DNA from: Candidatus Merdenecus merdavium
GTDB lineage: Bacteria; Bacillota; Clostridia; Lachnospirales; Lachnospiraceae
DNA length: 6,313 bases
Direction: 5' to 3'
NCBI GenBank assembly: GCA_018715425.1
Contig: DVLR01000080.1
Span: forward strand, 1 to 6,313
In this document: positions 5,644 through 6,313 of the stretch, piece after piece
Position numbering within the stretch: position 1 is the first letter of the stretch
Layout: each line of letters begins with the position of its first letter
Notes under the pieces: model-generated
What the model saw: only the letters and a program-made list of their open reading frames with translations
Databases searched by the model: none
What the model was told of the DNA's origin: nothing
Made by a program: the position numbers and the translations under genes

Positions 5644-6313
5644 ATGAACAAAAAAACATTTAAAGCAGCTTTTCCCCATACTCTCCCTGTTATGGCTGGA
5701 TATTTATTTTTAGGAGCTGCTTTTGGAATTCTTTTGCAAAGCAAGGGATATAGTCCATGGTGGGCTCTTTTAATGAGCGTCTTTATATATGCTGGATCCA
5801 TGCAATTTCTAGCTGTCAACCTTTTAGCAGGTGGTGTAAGCTTAATTCATGCGGCCCTAATGACCTTAATGGTAAATGCAAGGCATCTCTTTTACGGGCT
5901 ATCTATGCTGGATAAGTATAAAGACACAGGAAAATTAAAACCTTATTTAATTTTTTCTCTTACTGATGAAACCTATTCCCTTACTGCCACTGTACCTGTT
6001 CCAGAAGGGGTTTCGAAAAAATGGTTTTATTTCTTGATTTCCTTTTTAGATCAAATCTATTGGATTATTGGATCTATTTTAGGTGCCGTCTTAGGTTCCT
6101 TGATTACCTTTGATACAGGAGGTATCGATTTTGTCATGACAGCATTATTTGTTACGATCTATGTTGATCAATGGCTCAACACAAAAGATCATCGCCCTGC
6201 CCTTGTGGGTATCTTGGTTTCTTTGATTTGCCTTATCTTTTTGGGGGCTGATCACTTTATTATCCCAGCTATGATAGGTATTACTGTAGTTTTATCTATT
6301 ATGAAAACTTCCA
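5644..6313 (+). CDS. azlC: AzlC family branched-chain amino acid exporter large subunit, 3'-truncated
   Basis: 223 residues are open to the window edge with no stop. AzlC proteins are about 230-240 residues, so the gene is nearly complete. Family landmarks are AGYLFLGAAFGILL in the first membrane segment, YAGSMQF (49-55), NARHLFYG (78-85), TDETYSL (107-113) and YVDQWLN (173-179). Hydrophobic segments lie at about 13-31, 41-59, 61-78, 124-156, 163-175 and 188-220, consistent with an integral inner-membrane protein. AzlC works with the small subunit AzlD to export branched-chain amino acids and their analogues (4-azaleucine in Bacillus); azlD would be expected just beyond the right edge and is not visible. 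The ATG is supported by an AAAGGAAG ribosome binding site with a 9-nt spacer and by a strong promoter upstream. It is divergent from maf, and nothing links the two functionally. A minus-strand open frame at 5619-5819 is a shadow of this gene. Confidence 0.93.
   Translation, partial: MNKKTFKAAFPHTLPVMAGYLFLGAAFGILLQSKGYSPWWALLMSVFIYAGSMQFLAVNLLAGGVSLIHAALMTLMVNARHLFYGLSMLDKYKDTGKLKPYLIFSLTDETYSLTATVPVPEGVSKKWFYFLISFLDQIYWIIGSILGAVLGSLITFDTGGIDFVMTALFVTIYVDQWLNTKDHRPALVGILVSLICLIFLGADHFIIPAMIGITVVLSIMKTS

Noticed and set aside
5619..5819. Minus-strand open frame across the azlC start
   Set aside because: It lies opposite the AzlC N-terminus and its ribosome binding site; the azlC frame has the conserved family motifs.
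1..6313. CRISPR array, insertion sequence, prophage, toxin-antitoxin pair or defence system
   Set aside because: No regularly spaced repeats, transposase, integrase, terminal inverted repeats or known defence domains are visible; the small acidic protein lacks a toxin partner and sits in a metabolic operon.

Overview
The window looks like an ordinary chromosomal segment of a low-GC Gram-positive anaerobe, most likely a member of Clostridia. This is an inference from the A/T-rich coding sequence, AGGAG-type ribosome binding sites at good spacing, a clostridial-type HtpG (YYVTDE followed by QQSQYIN, plus an acidic insert), and the mix of Maf, HAD phosphatase, class-3 aldehyde dehydrogenase and AzlC genes. 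No mobile element, CRISPR array, tRNA, rRNA or phage gene is visible.

Layout. Positions 1-1017 (+) are the 3' half of htpG, the bacterial Hsp90 chaperone, entering from the left edge. A bidirectional hairpin terminator at 1028-1083 separates it from a convergent block on the minus strand. In transcription order (right to left) that block holds maf (nucleotide pyrophosphatase), a phosphoglycolate-phosphatase-like HAD gene, a Cof-type HAD phosphatase gene, a gene for a very acidic 87-residue protein of unknown function, a class-3 aldehyde dehydrogenase gene and a MarR-type regulator gene. To the right, azlC (branched-chain amino acid exporter subunit) runs on the plus strand, divergent from maf, and leaves the window just before its end.

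The minus-strand block appears to be two transcription units. The maf-HAD-HAD genes are 17-18 nt apart and have a candidate promoter in the azlC-maf intergenic region. The acidic protein-ALDH-marR genes lie within 4-23 nt of each other and follow a 96-nt gap with its own TATAAT box. No terminator is evident in that gap, so read-through into one six-gene transcript is possible. The first unit looks like metabolite and nucleotide housekeeping (Maf plus two HAD phosphatases). The second looks like an aldehyde-detoxification unit carrying its own regulator; the marR ribosome binding site overlaps the ALDH stop codon, which suggests translational coupling.

There is no gene-free stretch above 300 nt. 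The longest gaps are 1018-1143, 3271-3366 and 5466-5643. I see no convincing new system. The items most worth a second look are the small acidic protein and the unusual acidic and Met-rich segments of HtpG. Several start codons were moved because the Shine-Dalgarno sequence abuts the first ATG.
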